From Sphingobium yanoikuyae (GTDB taxonomy: Bacteria > Pseudomonadota > Alphaproteobacteria > Sphingomonadales > Sphingomonadaceae), in NCBI RefSeq assembly GCF_013001025.1, contig NZ_CP053021.1:4719001-4783000 (forward strand): a stretch of DNA of 64,000 nucleotides, in the 5' to 3' direction. Made by a program: the position numbers and the translations under genes. Below the pieces are notes generated by a model that saw nothing but the letters and a program-made list of their open reading frames with translations, was not told the origin of the DNA and ran no database searches. Below are positions 18,037 through 27,573 of this stretch, piece after piece; within the stretch, counting starts at the first letter, position 1; every line of letters starts with the position of its first letter.

Positions 18037-18122
18037 CGTCACCCCGGCCCTGAGCCGGGGGCCCGCTTCTTCATGTCCACTCCCGCAGATGAGCGGGACC
18101 CCGGATCAAGTCCGGGGTGACG
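18037..18122. repeat. dispersed palindromic intergenic repeat (serC-serA)
   Basis: An 86-bp imperfect palindrome has outer arms CGTCACCCCGG and CCGGGGTGACG and inner arms CCCGCTTCTTCAT and GATGAGCGGG. The same design occurs at 42236-42318. It occupies nearly all of the 118-bp serC-serA spacer and could stabilise or end the serC transcript. It also creates an in-frame GTG (18117) upstream of the real serA start. Confidence 0.85.
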
Positions 18123-18143
18123 ATGAACGACAAGGATATTCCC

Positions 18144-19724
18144 ATGCCCAAGGTTCTCATTTCCGACAAGATGGACCCCCGCGCCGCCGCGATCTTCCGC
18201 GAGCGTGGTGTCGAGGTCGACGTCATCACCGGCCAGACGCCGGAAGAACTGGCCGCGATGATCGGCGCCTATGACGGCCTCGCCATCCGCAGCTCGACCA
18301 AGGTCACCAAGGCGATCCTCGACGCCGCGACCAACCTCAAGGTCATCGGTCGCGCCGGCATCGGCGTCGACAATGTCGATATCCCGGCTGCATCGGCCCA
18401 GGGCGTGATCGTGATGAACACGCCATTCGGCAACTCGATCACCACCGCCGAACATGCCATCGCGCTGATGTTCGCGCTGGCCCGCCAGATCCCCGAAGCC
18501 AATGCCCAGACGCAGCAAGGCCTGTGGCCCAAGAACGGCTTCATGGGCGTGGAAGTGACCGGCAAGACGCTGGGCCTGATCGGCGCCGGCAATATCGGTT
18601 CGATCGTCGCCAGCCGCGCGCTCGGCCTCAAGATGAAGGTCGTTGCCTTCGATCCCTTCCTGACGCCCGAGCGCGCCGTGGAAATGGGCGTCGAAAAGGC
18701 CGATCTCGACACGCTGCTGGCCAAGGCCGACTTCATCACGCTGCACACGCCGCTGACCGACCAGACCCGCAACATCCTGTCGAAGGAAAATCTGGCCAAG
18801 ACCAAGAAGGGCGTGCGTATCGTCAACTGTGCCCGTGGCGGCCTGATCGACGAAGCGGCGCTGAAGGAGGCGCTGGATTCGGGCCATGTCGCCGGCGCCG
18901 CGCTTGACGTGTTCCAGACCGAGCCCGCCAAGGAATCGCCGCTGTTCGGCACGCCGAACTTCATCTGCACCCCGCACCTGGGCGCATCGACCGACGAAGC
19001 GCAGGTCAATGTCGCGCTGCAGGTGGCTGAACAGCTCAGCGACTATCTGCTCGACGGTGGCATCACCAATGCGCTGAACGTGCCCAGCCTGTCGGCCGAG
19101 GAAGCGCCCAAGCTCAAGCCCTATATGGCGCTGGCTGAAAAGCTGGGCAGCCTGATCGGCCAGCTCGAAGGCGATGCCATCACCGGCGTCGCGGTCGAGG
19201 TCGAGGGCCATGCCGCCGAGCTGAACCAGAAGCCGATCACCGCCGCGGTGCTGGCCGGCCTGATGCGCGTCTATTCGGACACGGTGAACATGGTCAACGC
19301 GCCCTTCCTGGCGAAGGAGCGTGGTCTGGACGTGCGTGAAGTGCGCCATGACCGCGAGGGCGACTATCAGACGCTGGTGCGCGTCACCGTTTCGACCGAA
19401 GCGGGCGACAAGTCGGTGGCCGGCACGCTGTTCGGCCATGCCCAGCCGCGCCTGGTCGAACTGTTCGGCATCAAGGTCGAAGCCGATCTCGACGGCCACA
19501 TGCTCTACATCGTCAACCAGGACGCGCCGGGCTTCATCGGCCGCCTGGGCTCGAAGCTGGGCGAGTCGGACGTCAATATCGGCACCTTCCACCTGGGCCG
19601 CCGCAACCAGGGCGGCGAAGCCGTGCTGCTGCTGTCGGTCGACGGCACCGTCACCGAACCGCTGCGCTGGGCGATCTGCAACCTCGCCGGCGTGAAGCAG
19701 GTGAAGCTGCTGCGCTTCGCGTAA
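18144..19724 (+). CDS. serA: D-3-phosphoglycerate dehydrogenase
   Basis: The protein has 526 residues from ATG 18144, which AAGGA precedes by 7 bases. Upstream in-frame GTG 18117 and ATG 18123 lie at the edge of the repeat and are less likely. The N-terminal and NAD-binding domains show GRAGIGVDNVDIPAA, LGLIGAGNIGSIVASRALG, the catalytic-region NCARGGLIDEAAL and CTPHLGASTDEAQ. An intervening ASB domain and a C-terminal ACT domain (about 455-526, GHMLYIVNQDAPGFIGRLG) make it the long, type I form. It performs the first step of serine synthesis, probably with serine feedback through ACT. Confidence 0.95.
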   Translation: MPKVLISDKMDPRAAAIFRERGVEVDVITGQTPEELAAMIGAYDGLAIRSSTKVTKAILDAATNLKVIGRAGIGVDNVDIPAASAQGVIVMNTPFGNSITTAEHAIALMFALARQIPEANAQTQQGLWPKNGFMGVEVTGKTLGLIGAGNIGSIVASRALGLKMKVVAFDPFLTPERAVEMGVEKADLDTLLAKADFITLHTPLTDQTRNILSKENLAKTKKGVRIVNCARGGLIDEAALKEALDSGHVAGAALDVFQTEPAKESPLFGTPNFICTPHLGASTDEAQVNVALQVAEQLSDYLLDGGITNALNVPSLSAEEAPKLKPYMALAEKLGSLIGQLEGDAITGVAVEVEGHAAELNQKPITAAVLAGLMRVYSDTVNMVNAPFLAKERGLDVREVRHDREGDYQTLVRVTVSTEAGDKSVAGTLFGHAQPRLVELFGIKVEADLDGHMLYIVNQDAPGFIGRLGSKLGESDVNIGTFHLGRRNQGGEAVLLLSVDGTVTEPLRWAICNLAGVKQVKLLRFA

Positions 19725-19820
19725 ATTCATACTTTGCCGGTCCGGGCTGCCATCGCGCAGTCCGGGCCGCGCGGAGTTGGGGATGGCCTAACCCAAAAAT
19801 TCCGCTAAAGGGCCTGTCCC

Positions 19821-20951
19821 ATGACCATGATCCCGCCCGGCCTTCTTCCTGAAGGACTTTCCGATCGCCTGCCGCCGCAGGCCGAAGCTTCCGCGCGCCT
19901 GGCGCGCCGCGTGCTCGATACGGTCGCGACCCATGGCTATGAGCGGGTCATGCCGCCGCTGGCGGAGTTCGAGGATACGCTGACCCAGCGGCTCAAGTCG
20001 ATGCGCGCGCAGGATCTGGTCCGTGCCGTCGACCCGGTGTCGCAGCGCACTTTGGCCTTCCGCCCCGACATGACCGCGCAGGTCGGTCGCATCGCCGCCA
20101 CCCGCCTGCGCAGCGCGCCGCGTCCGTTGCGCCTGTCCTATGCCGGGCCGGTGATCCGCCAGAAGGCGAGCCAGTTGCGCCCCGAGCGCGAGAAGATGCA
20201 GCTGGGCGCCGAACTGATCGGCAGCGACAGCGCCGCCGCCGCGGTCGAGATCGTCAACATCGCGATCGAGGCGCTGACTGCCGCCGGCGTCACCGGCATC
20301 ACCATCGATTTCACCTTGCCCGACCTGATCGACGCGCTGGCTGCTGGTCCGTTGCCGCTGGGGGCAGAGGAACTGGAAGCCGTGCGCGCCGAACTGGACG
20401 CCAAGGATGCCGGCGCGCTGGTGGCGATCAGCCCGGCCGCCGCCGCCTATCTGCCGCTGATCGAGGCGACTGGCCCGTTCCACGCCGCGATGGAACGGCT
20501 GGAGGCGTTCAGCGCCAGCCTGGGTGGCGCCATAGACAGCCGCATCGCGGGCCTGCGCGCGATCGCCAAGCCGATCGGCTGGGACATCACCCTGACCCTC
20601 GACCCGACCGAACGGCACGGTTTCGAATTCCAGAACTGGTTCGGCTTCTCCATCTTTGCCGAGGGCTTCATCGGTGAGGTCGGCCGTGGCGGCAGCTATG
20701 CCATTGCTCGTGCTGGCGAAACGGATGAGCCCGCCATGGGCTTTTCGCTCTATCCCGATCCGCTGATCGACGCGGGCTTTGGCGACGAGCGGCCCAGGCG
20801 CCTGTTCCTGCCGGTCGGCCATGATGTCGTGCGCGCGGCCGCGCTGCGGGCCGAGGGCTGGCACACGGTTGCGGCCCTGGCGGACGGCGAAGATGGCGCG
20901 GCCCAGCGCTGCTCGCACTGGCTGGATGGCGGCGAGCCCCGCGCCTACTGA
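19821..20951 (+). CDS. hisZ: ATP phosphoribosyltransferase regulatory subunit
   Basis: The protein has 376 residues. It resembles the catalytic core of histidyl-tRNA synthetase (PPGLLPEGLSDRLPPQAEAS, ERVMPPLAEFEDTLTQRL, LAFRPDMTAQVGRIAATRL) but has no anticodon-binding domain and is shorter than HisS. That fits HisZ, which activates the short form of HisG in the first step of histidine synthesis. The C-terminal half, with GRGGSYAIARAGETDEPAMG, keeps remnants of the HisRS histidine site. hisG is not in the window. It ends with a 7-bp overlap into the convergent esterase gene. Confidence 0.9.
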   Translation: MTMIPPGLLPEGLSDRLPPQAEASARLARRVLDTVATHGYERVMPPLAEFEDTLTQRLKSMRAQDLVRAVDPVSQRTLAFRPDMTAQVGRIAATRLRSAPRPLRLSYAGPVIRQKASQLRPEREKMQLGAELIGSDSAAAAVEIVNIAIEALTAAGVTGITIDFTLPDLIDALAAGPLPLGAEELEAVRAELDAKDAGALVAISPAAAAYLPLIEATGPFHAAMERLEAFSASLGGAIDSRIAGLRAIAKPIGWDITLTLDPTERHGFEFQNWFGFSIFAEGFIGEVGRGGSYAIARAGETDEPAMGFSLYPDPLIDAGFGDERPRRLFLPVGHDVVRAAALRAEGWHTVAALADGEDGAAQRCSHWLDGGEPRAY

Positions 20952-21802
20952 CCGAACAGGCGACGCAGCCAGGCATCAACAATGCCGGTGCCGGCATAGT
21001 CGGCGTCGCCCATCTCGCGGTTGATCTGCATATGGCCGCGCAGGCCGCGTCCGGGTAGGGCATGAATCTCCACTGGCGTGCCGGCCTTGCGCAGCGCGGC
21101 GGCGAGCGCATTGGACTGGGCTGTGCCGTCGACCCGATCGACATGCAGCAGCAGGAAATCGGGGGCATTGGGCTTTGCCGCCTGCAAGGTGGGCGATAGC
21201 GCCTTCTGCCGCGCCGGATCGGTGCCGAACGCCTGTTCATAGGTTTTTGCCATGAATCGGCCGCCCTGCGCCATCTGCGTCGGGACATCATAGGCCGCGC
21301 CATCCAGCGCGATGATGCCGCGCACGGCATCGGGCTTCAGGCCGACCTTGGCAAAATAGCGCATGTCGGTGCCGACCAGCGCGACCAGATGCGCGCCGGC
21401 GCTGTGGCCCATCAGGATGATGCGGTCTGGATCGATGCCCAGCGTTGCCGCCCGGCTGCGCAGATGGGCGACCGCATCGGCGACATCCTGCGCTTGGCTC
21501 TCGACCGTCGCATCGGGCACCAGCCTATAATTGATCGAGGCGAAGGCATAGCCAAGGCCGGTATAATGGGGCGCCTTGGCCGCGCCGGTGGCATTGTCCT
21601 TGCTGCCGCGCTTCCAGCCGCCGCCATGGACGAAGATGACCAGCGGTGCCTTGGTGCCCTTGCCCGGCCAGAAGTCGATCGCCTGCAATGGATCATGGCC
21701 ATAGGCCATGGCCTGCGGCGCAGTAGCCGTCTGGGCCTGGGCGGCCAGCGGCGCGCCCGCGAGCAGGGAGAGAATCAGGATGGGAATCAGCCGTCTGCGC
21801 AT
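20945..21802 (-). CDS. secreted alpha/beta-hydrolase, carboxylesterase-like
   Basis: The protein has 285 residues and a signal peptide (MRRRLIPILILSLLAGAPLAAQA). The oxyanion motif HGGGWKRG and the nucleophile elbow GHSAGAH identify an esterase/lipase of the HSL/BD-FAE type. A late Asp (HVDRVDG) and His (GRGLRGHMQIN) complete a plausible triad. The export signal suggests action on periplasmic or extracellular esters; the substrate is unknown. It is convergent with hisZ and divergent from purA, with about 228 bp upstream for two promoters. Confidence 0.85.
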   Translation of the reverse strand: MRRRLIPILILSLLAGAPLAAQAQTATAPQAMAYGHDPLQAIDFWPGKGTKAPLVIFVHGGGWKRGSKDNATGAAKAPHYTGLGYAFASINYRLVPDATVESQAQDVADAVAHLRSRAATLGIDPDRIILMGHSAGAHLVALVGTDMRYFAKVGLKPDAVRGIIALDGAAYDVPTQMAQGGRFMAKTYEQAFGTDPARQKALSPTLQAAKPNAPDFLLLHVDRVDGTAQSNALAAALRKAGTPVEIHALPGRGLRGHMQINREMGDADYAGTGIVDAWLRRLFGQ

Positions 21803-22030
21803 ATGGATCGTCCTTCACTGCCCCTGCGCCGCCATGATCGCGAGGGCGCATCGCGCCGTAAAGCCGGCACCTGGTATCAAAGTGTAATGTGCCTCCAACC
21901 TTGACGCATCGGCCATGCCCGGCTAACGCGCGCCCCGCACAGGGCGTACCCCGCCCATCCTATTCCACCGGCATGCCGAGTCCCGTCGAAGGGCATGGCC
22001 GGTCCGCGCGGCGGGCGGAGGAGTGTATCC

Positions 22031-23320
22031 ATGGCAAATGTTACTGTGATCGGCGCCCAGTGGGGTGACGAAGGCAAGGGCAAGATCGTCGACTGGCTGT
22101 CGGAGCGCGCCGATGTCGTCGCCCGTTTCCAGGGCGGGCATAATGCCGGCCACACGCTGGTCGTCGGCGAAAAGGTCTACAAGCTCTCGCTGCTGCCGTC
22201 GGGCATCGTGCGCGGCACGCTGTCGGTGATCGGCAATGGCGTGGTGCTGGACCCCTGGCACTTCCGTGACGAGGTCGCCAAGCTCAAGAGCCAGGGCGTC
22301 GAGATCACCCCGGCAAACCTGCAGATCGCCGAGACCTGCCCGTTGATCCTGCCCTTCCACCGCGACCTCGATGGCCTGCGCGAGGATGCGTCGGGCGCCG
22401 GCAAGATCGGCACCACCCGTCGCGGCATCGGCCCGGCCTATGAGGACAAGGTCGGCCGCCGCGCCATTCGCGTCTGCGATCTGGCCCATCTCGACGATCT
22501 CGACCTGCAGATCGATCGCCTGACCGCGCATCATGATGCGCTGCGCGCCGGTTTCGGTGAAGCGCCGATCGACCGCGCTCAGTTGATGGCCGACCTGACC
22601 GAGATCGCTGCCTTCATCCTGCCCTTCGTCAAGCCGGTCTGGCTGACGCTCAACAAGGCGAAATCGGAAGGCAAGCGCATCCTGTTCGAAGGCGCGCAGG
22701 GCACCTTGCTCGACATCGACCATGGCACCTATCCCTTCGTAACCTCGTCCAACACGGTGGCGGGCACGGCGGCGAGCGGCACCGGCCTTGGCCCCAATGG
22801 CGCCGGGTTCGTGCTGGGCATCGTCAAGGCCTATACCACTCGCGTCGGGTCCGGCCCGTTCCCGACCGAGCAGGAAAATGACGTCGGCCAGCGCCTGGGC
22901 GAGCGCGGCCATGAATTCGGCACCGTCACTGGCCGCAAGCGCCGCTGTGGCTGGTTCGACGCGGTGCTGGTGCGCCAGTCGGTCGCCGTTTCGGGCGTGA
23001 CCGGCATTGCGCTGACCAAGCTGGACGTGCTCGACGGTTTCGAGGAGCTGAAGATCTGCGTCGGCTACAAGATCGGCGACCAGAGCTTCGACTATCTGCC
23101 CGCCCATGCGCAGGACCAGGCCAAGGCCGAGCCGATCTATGAAAGCATTGCCGGCTGGAGCGAAACCACCGCCGGCGCGCGCAGCTGGGCGGAGCTTCCG
23201 GCACAGGCGATCAAATATATCCGCCGTATCGAGGAACTGATCGGCTGCCCGGTCACGCTCGTGTCGACCAGCCCGGAACGCGACGACACCATCCTCGTCC
23301 GCGATCCCTTCGCGGATTAA
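22031..23320 (+). CDS. purA: adenylosuccinate synthetase
   Basis: The protein has 429 residues. It opens [20 protein letters not shown], with the GDEGKGK GTP-binding loop and catalytic Asp. It then has [31 protein letters not shown] in parts, [20 protein letters not shown] in parts, and [14 protein letters not shown]. It makes adenylosuccinate from IMP, aspartate and GTP on the way to AMP. A GAGG motif precedes the ATG by about 10 bases. The small helix-turn-helix gene starts 5 bp after its stop and is probably translated from the same message. Confidence 0.96.
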   Translation: MANVTVIGAQWGDEGKGKIVDWLSERADVVARFQGGHNAGHTLVVGEKVYKLSLLPSGIVRGTLSVIGNGVVLDPWHFRDEVAKLKSQGVEITPANLQIAETCPLILPFHRDLDGLREDASGAGKIGTTRRGIGPAYEDKVGRRAIRVCDLAHLDDLDLQIDRLTAHHDALRAGFGEAPIDRAQLMADLTEIAAFILPFVKPVWLTLNKAKSEGKRILFEGAQGTLLDIDHGTYPFVTSSNTVAGTAASGTGLGPNGAGFVLGIVKAYTTRVGSGPFPTEQENDVGQRLGERGHEFGTVTGRKRRCGWFDAVLVRQSVAVSGVTGIALTKLDVLDGFEELKICVGYKIGDQSFDYLPAHAQDQAKAEPIYESIAGWSETTAGARSWAELPAQAIKYIRRIEELIGCPVTLVSTSPERDDTILVRDPFAD

Positions 23321-23325
23321 GGGGC

Positions 23326-23508
23326 ATGGCCGGCGAACGTTTCGAGCGACACAAGCAGCCCTGGACCCAGGATGAGGTCCAGAAGCTACATACGCTCGCG
23401 AAGAAGGGCATGGCGCTGAAGGCGATCGCCAAGGCGCTGACCCGCAGCGAGGAATCGGTGAAGACCCGCGCCAAGCAGGACGGGCTGTCGATCGCCAAGC
23501 TGCGCTGA
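23326..23508 (+). CDS. small SANT/Myb-like helix-turn-helix protein
   Basis: The protein has 60 residues. Tryptophan near the start (PWTQDEVQKL) begins a three-helix domain: HTLAKKGMALKAIAKALTRS, then EESVKTRAKQDGLSI. This resembles the SANT/Myb-type or GcrA-like helix-turn-helix used to bind DNA. It follows purA by 5 bp and a terminator follows at once, so it ends the purA transcript. It is probably a conserved sphingomonad protein; its target is unknown. Confidence 0.8.
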   Translation: MAGERFERHKQPWTQDEVQKLHTLAKKGMALKAIAKALTRSEESVKTRAKQDGLSIAKLR

Positions 23509-23517
23509 GAGATTGAG

Positions 23518-23541
23518 AGGCCGGGCGGAAACGTCCGGCCT
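23518..23541 (+). terminator. intrinsic terminator after purA and small HTH gene
   Basis: The stem AGGCCGG/CCGGCCT is separated by a 10-base loop and followed by TTTCCTCATT. It lies 10 bp after the stop of the 60-residue gene and ends the + strand transcript before the convergent GH43 gene. Confidence 0.75.
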
Positions 23542-23545
23542 TTCC

Positions 23546-24475
23546 TCATTCCGGGGCGTGGCGCTCGACCGGCTGGATGGCCCCGTCCTTGGCATAGGTC
23601 AGTGGGGCGATGGTGATCGACCGCCGATGATCGCCGCCGCCGGGCAGCAGCCTGTCATGATAGAAGAGCCAGCTCTTGCCGCCCCGCTCGACGATCGCCT
23701 GATGATTGGTCGAGATCGGCAGATAGTCGAGGATCACGCCGCCATAGGCGAAGGGGCCGAGCGGCGAGGCGGCGGTGCCATAGATGATCTGGCCGGGCCA
23801 GCCGGTCGAGAAGCTGAAATAATAGCGGTCGCCATGGGCGTGGAGATAGGGCGCCTCGCCATATTTCTTCTTGGGGTCGCTCGCCGGCAGTCCGGTGACG
23901 ACGACATCCATGATCGGACCATCGACATGGATCATGTCGGGCTTCAGCCGCACCACCTTGGGCACGCGGGTGCCGAAATAGAGATAGGCCTGTCCGTCCG
24001 TGTCGATGAAGACGGCGGGGTCGATCGGTTCGGCGCCGGCATTGGCGTCTCGCGCCTTGTCGATCAACGCGTCGCCGCGCGCGTCGCGATAAGGCCCCTG
24101 GGGGCGGTCGGCCACCGCAACGCCGATCCGGTCGCCGCCGATCGGCGCGTAGAAATAATAGCGTCCGTTGCGTTGGGCGACTTCGGGTGCCCAGGCCTTT
24201 GCATCGGGCCGTGCCCATTGGAAGGTGGTGACGTCGAGGAAGGCGCCGTCATCCTGCCAGCTTTTCATGTCGGTCGAACTGTAGAGGCGCCAGCTTGTGC
24301 TGTCCCAGTAGCGGCCGGAATTGGACGCATCGTCGGTGGCATAGAGATACCAGCGGTCGTCGAACCAGTGCGGCGAGGGATCGCCGGCGAAGCGCGGACT
24401 GATCGGCTTGCCCGGCTCGACATCGCCATTGGCCATCAGCAGGCCCATATAGGCGAGCAGCGCCATCCTCTTCAT
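23546..24475 (-). CDS. glycoside hydrolase family 43 protein
   Basis: The protein has 309 residues. ATG 24475 (MKRMALLAYMGLL) is preceded at the right distance by GGGAGG; the ATG 6 bp upstream lies against that site and the longer frame to 24637 has no support. The five-bladed propeller of GH43 shows RFAGDPSPHWFDDRWYLYAT, with the catalytic-base Asp in AGDPSPHW, then AWAPEVAQRNGRYYFYAP with its Glu region, and a catalytic-acid candidate in YGEAPYLHAHGDRYYFSFS. It likely attacks arabinan or xylan side chains. The N-terminus is hydrophobic and may be a signal sequence. Confidence 0.83.
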   Translation of the reverse strand: MKRMALLAYMGLLMANGDVEPGKPISPRFAGDPSPHWFDDRWYLYATDDASNSGRYWDSTSWRLYSSTDMKSWQDDGAFLDVTTFQWARPDAKAWAPEVAQRNGRYYFYAPIGGDRIGVAVADRPQGPYRDARGDALIDKARDANAGAEPIDPAVFIDTDGQAYLYFGTRVPKVVRLKPDMIHVDGPIMDVVVTGLPASDPKKKYGEAPYLHAHGDRYYFSFSTGWPGQIIYGTAASPLGPFAYGGVILDYLPISTNHQAIVERGGKSWLFYHDRLLPGGGDHRRSITIAPLTYAKDGAIQPVERHAPE

Positions 24476-24630
24476 CAGCATCCTCCCGTGTCGATCATTG
24501 ATACGATGATGGCGTTCCGCCATGTGAAATGCAATTTCGCATCGTGAAATATTGAAAGATTGGAAGGCCGGCTGGACCCGATCGGGGCGGGATGCGACAA
24601 GTTTGCCGACATCAAAACAGGAGGCTCCGC

Positions 24631-25200
24631 ATGGCACTCGATATCCTCGTCCTCTACGGCTCCTATCGGCGAGACCGGCTCGGTATCCGGCTGGCCGACT
24701 ATCTGATCCGCGGCTTTGAAGGGCTGGGGCATAGGGCGGAACTGGTCGATGCCAAGGCGATCGACCTGCCGATACTCGACCTGCGATACAGCGATTATCC
24801 GGCCGGCGAAGCGCCTGCCGCCATGGCGCTGCTGGCGCAGCGCCTGTCCGCTGCCGATGCCTTCGTCTTCGTCGCGGGCGAATATAATCGCGGCATGCAG
24901 CCGGGCCTCAAGAATCTGGTCGACCATTATCTCAAGGAGTTCGACCGTCGCCCCGCCGCGATTGCCAGCTACTCGATGGGGCGTTTTGCCGGGGTGAACA
25001 GCCATGCCGACTGGACGGTGACGCTGTCCGCCATGGGCATGGCGGTGATGCCCGAGCGCCTCAGCGTCGGTCAGATCCAGCAGACGTTGGACGAGCAGGC
25101 CCGGCCCCAGGGCGAAGGCGGGGCGGCGCTGGATCGGGGCTTTGCGGGTTTCGCCGACACGCTCATCTGGTGGGCGCAAGCGGCGAAGGCGCAGCGCTGA
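24631..25200 (+). CDS. NADPH-dependent FMN reductase
   Basis: The protein has 189 residues with a flavodoxin-like fold. ATG 24631 follows AGGAGG by 8 bases. The FMN-phosphate loop is LYGSYRRDRLG near the N-terminus. The family motif VAGEYNRGMQPGLKNLVDH, close to the usual P-x-YN-S-x-PG-x-LKN-x-I-D, binds the isoalloxazine. It probably reduces flavin, quinone or azo compounds. Its 3' end overlaps the convergent symporter gene by 38 bp. Confidence 0.88.
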   Translation: MALDILVLYGSYRRDRLGIRLADYLIRGFEGLGHRAELVDAKAIDLPILDLRYSDYPAGEAPAAMALLAQRLSAADAFVFVAGEYNRGMQPGLKNLVDHYLKEFDRRPAAIASYSMGRFAGVNSHADWTVTLSAMGMAVMPERLSVGQIQQTLDEQARPQGEGGAALDRGFAGFADTLIWWAQAAKAQR

Positions 25201-26491
25201 TCTCCTCGCGCGCCGATATCACCGTCGCAGCCACAAGGTCGCCGGTGACGTTGAGCGCGGTGCGGCACATGTCGAGCAGCCGGTCGACGCCCAGCACCAG
25301 CCCGATCCCCTCGGGCGGGATGCCGACCATCGCCAGGATCATCGCCACCACCGGCAGCGACCCGGCCGGCACGCCCGCCGTGCCGACCCCGCCCAATATG
25401 CAGACCAGCATCACCATCAGCTGCTGGCCAAGGCTGAGGTCGACATGGAAGAATTGGGCGAGGAACAGGACGGTGATCCCCTCGAACATCGCCGTGCCAT
25501 TCTGGTTGGCAGTGGCGCCGATGGTCAGGACGAAGCGGGGGATGCGGCGCGGCAGGTGCAGCTTCTCTTCCGCAACGCGGATGGCGGTCGGCAGGGTGGC
25601 ATTGGAGGAGGCGGTGGCGAAGGCCATGACGCTCGCTTCCTGCACGGCGGCGAAGAAGCGCAGCGGCGACCGGCGCGCCAGCAGGCCGATCAGCAGCGAA
25701 TAGATGCCGAACATCTGGATCGCGAGCGCCAGCAGCACGACCCCGACATAGGCGGACAGGCGCACCAGCAAGTCCCAGCCGAACTGGGCGGCGAGGTTGA
25801 ACATGAAGCAGGCGATGGCGATCGGCGCCAGGCGGATGACGATCGATATGAGGCGCATCGTCACCGTGAACAGCCCCTCCATCGCATCGAGCAGCAGCTT
25901 CGTTTCCTTCGTCTGCACCAGCACCAGCCCGATGCCGAAGAAGAGGGCGAAGACCATCACCGCCAATATGTCATTGTCGGCCATCGCCGCGATCACATTG
26001 TCGGGGATGATCGCGATCAGCGCCTGCATGCCGGTGGGCGTGTCGGCGCCGCGGTCAAGGATCGCCTTGGCCCCCTGGCCCGCATCGGCCAGCAGTGCGT
26101 GCGCCTGCGCCGGATCGACGCCGCTGCCCGGTTGCAGCAGATTGACCAGCGCAAGGCTGATGACGACGGCTATGCCCGACACGATCAGCGTGTAGAGGAG
26201 AGTGCGCAGCCCCACCCGGCGCAGCGAGCGCATCTCGCCCATTTCGGCGATGCCGACGATCAGCGCGGAGACCAGCAGCGGGATCACGAGCATGAACAGC
26301 AGGCGCAGGAAGACCTGCCCTATCGGGCCGGTGAGATAGCGGGTGACCGCATCGATCCAGGGCGCACCGGGCGTTACGGCATAGGCGATCAGCCCGGCGG
26401 TGAGGCCGATCAGGAAGCCGGCCAGCATCTGCCATTGCAGCGAGAAGGCCGCGCGCCGGCCCGCCTGTTCCTTTGTGCCTGAACCACTCAT
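25163..26491 (-). CDS. dicarboxylate/amino acid:cation symporter (DAACS family)
   Basis: The protein has 442 residues from ATG 26491, which GGAGAAGCC precedes. A longer frame to 26668 runs into the divergent gene and is not used. Eight or more membrane helices and the family signatures are present: a serine-rich stretch (FATASSNATLPTAIRVAEE), the TIGATANQNGTAMFEG tip motif and DRLLDMCRTALNVTGD, where Asp and Asn bind Na+ and substrate. It takes up C4-dicarboxylates, glutamate or aspartate with H+ or Na+. The second such transporter is at 27574-28905, across a bestrophin-like gene. Confidence 0.9.
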   Translation of the reverse strand: MSGSGTKEQAGRRAAFSLQWQMLAGFLIGLTAGLIAYAVTPGAPWIDAVTRYLTGPIGQVFLRLLFMLVIPLLVSALIVGIAEMGEMRSLRRVGLRTLLYTLIVSGIAVVISLALVNLLQPGSGVDPAQAHALLADAGQGAKAILDRGADTPTGMQALIAIIPDNVIAAMADNDILAVMVFALFFGIGLVLVQTKETKLLLDAMEGLFTVTMRLISIVIRLAPIAIACFMFNLAAQFGWDLLVRLSAYVGVVLLALAIQMFGIYSLLIGLLARRSPLRFFAAVQEASVMAFATASSNATLPTAIRVAEEKLHLPRRIPRFVLTIGATANQNGTAMFEGITVLFLAQFFHVDLSLGQQLMVMLVCILGGVGTAGVPAGSLPVVAMILAMVGIPPEGIGLVLGVDRLLDMCRTALNVTGDLVAATVISAREEISAAPSPLAPTR

Positions 26492-26628
26492 GGCTTCTCC
26501 TCTTCCTCCCGACCAACGAGCCATAAGGAAGCGGGTTGCGCGGCCGGCAATATTTCGTTTCGTTAGGGCATCGACGGAGCATGGCCGCATGCTCGGGCGT
26601 TGGGCCGGTTCACCAGAAGGAGTCTTGC

Positions 26629-27513
26629 ATGATCGTTGATGCCGTCCCCAGCATGCGCCGGATCGCATCGGAAGTGTGGAAACCGCTGACCGCGCTATTC
26701 GTGTGGGACTGTGCGGTCACGGCCGCTTATTATCTATTGCCGTTCAAGGCCCCTTCGCTGCCGCTCACCATCTTCGGTTCGGCTCTCGCCCTGTTCCTGG
26801 GCTTCCGGTCGAACAGCAGTTACCAGCGCTGGTGGGAAGGGCGCACATTGTGGGGGGCGATGATCAACGCCTCCCGCAGCCTGGCGCGTTCGGCGCGCAA
26901 CTTCCTGCCCGACCCGGAAGCGCGGGACCTCAAGCGCGAGATCGTCAAGCGCCAGATCGCCTATGTGAATGCGCTGCGCTGCCAGTTGCGGCGCCAGACG
27001 ATCGGTGAGGACGTGACCAAATTCCTGCGCGAGGAGGATCAGGGCAAGGCGCTGGCGCGCGCCAATCCGGCCAATGGCCTGCTCGACAGCACCGGCCGGC
27101 GGATCGACATGGCGCGGCGGGAAGGCTGGATCGACACCATCCAGCAGACCCAGATGGAAAAGGTGCTGGTCGACATCGCCAATGCCCAGGGCGGGATGGA
27201 GCGGCTGAAGAACACGCCGCTGCCCTTCCAGTATCGACTGTTGCCGGTCGTGTTCACCCATCTCTTCTGCATCCTGCTGCCGATCGGGCTGGTCGAGACG
27301 CTGGGTTTCGCCACGCCGCTGGGATCGACGGTCGCGGGCCTGATGTTCATGGCGGTGCTACGGATCGGCGATGATCTGACCGATCCCTTTGCCGACAGCG
27401 TGCATGACGTACCGCTGACCGCCATGTGTCGGACGATCGAGATCGACCTGCTACAGTCGATCGGCGATCCGGCGCCAGACCCGGTGACGCCGGTGCGCGG
27501 CGTCCTGTGGTAA
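26629..27513 (+). CDS. bestrophin-like channel (UPF0187 family)
   Basis: The protein has 294 residues. ATG 26629 is preceded by AGAAGGAG. Features are a first helix pair (LFVWDCAVTAAYYLLPF, LPLTIFGSALALFLGFRSN), the family signature NSSYQRWWEGRTLWG, a middle helical cytosolic region, a further membrane pair and DDLTDPFADSVHDVPLTAMC. The motif order and length match bacterial bestrophin homologues, pentameric ion channels. The ion it carries cannot be told. A strong terminator follows 6 bp after the stop. Confidence 0.88.
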   Translation: MIVDAVPSMRRIASEVWKPLTALFVWDCAVTAAYYLLPFKAPSLPLTIFGSALALFLGFRSNSSYQRWWEGRTLWGAMINASRSLARSARNFLPDPEARDLKREIVKRQIAYVNALRCQLRRQTIGEDVTKFLREEDQGKALARANPANGLLDSTGRRIDMARREGWIDTIQQTQMEKVLVDIANAQGGMERLKNTPLPFQYRLLPVVFTHLFCILLPIGLVETLGFATPLGSTVAGLMFMAVLRIGDDLTDPFADSVHDVPLTAMCRTIEIDLLQSIGDPAPDPVTPVRGVLW

Positions 27514-27519
27514 GAAAAA

Positions 27520-27546
27520 GCCCCGCCAGCATCATGCCGGCGGGGC
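27520..27546. terminator. bidirectional intrinsic terminator
   Basis: The stem GCCCCGCC/GGCGGGGC, with further pairing in AGCATCATGCC, is followed by ATTTTCTTT on the + strand. On the - strand it is followed by TTTTTCTTAC. It lies between the convergent bestrophin-like gene and dctA and can end both. Confidence 0.9.
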
Positions 27547-27573
27547 ATTTTCTTTGGGTAAGGCTGAGGACGC

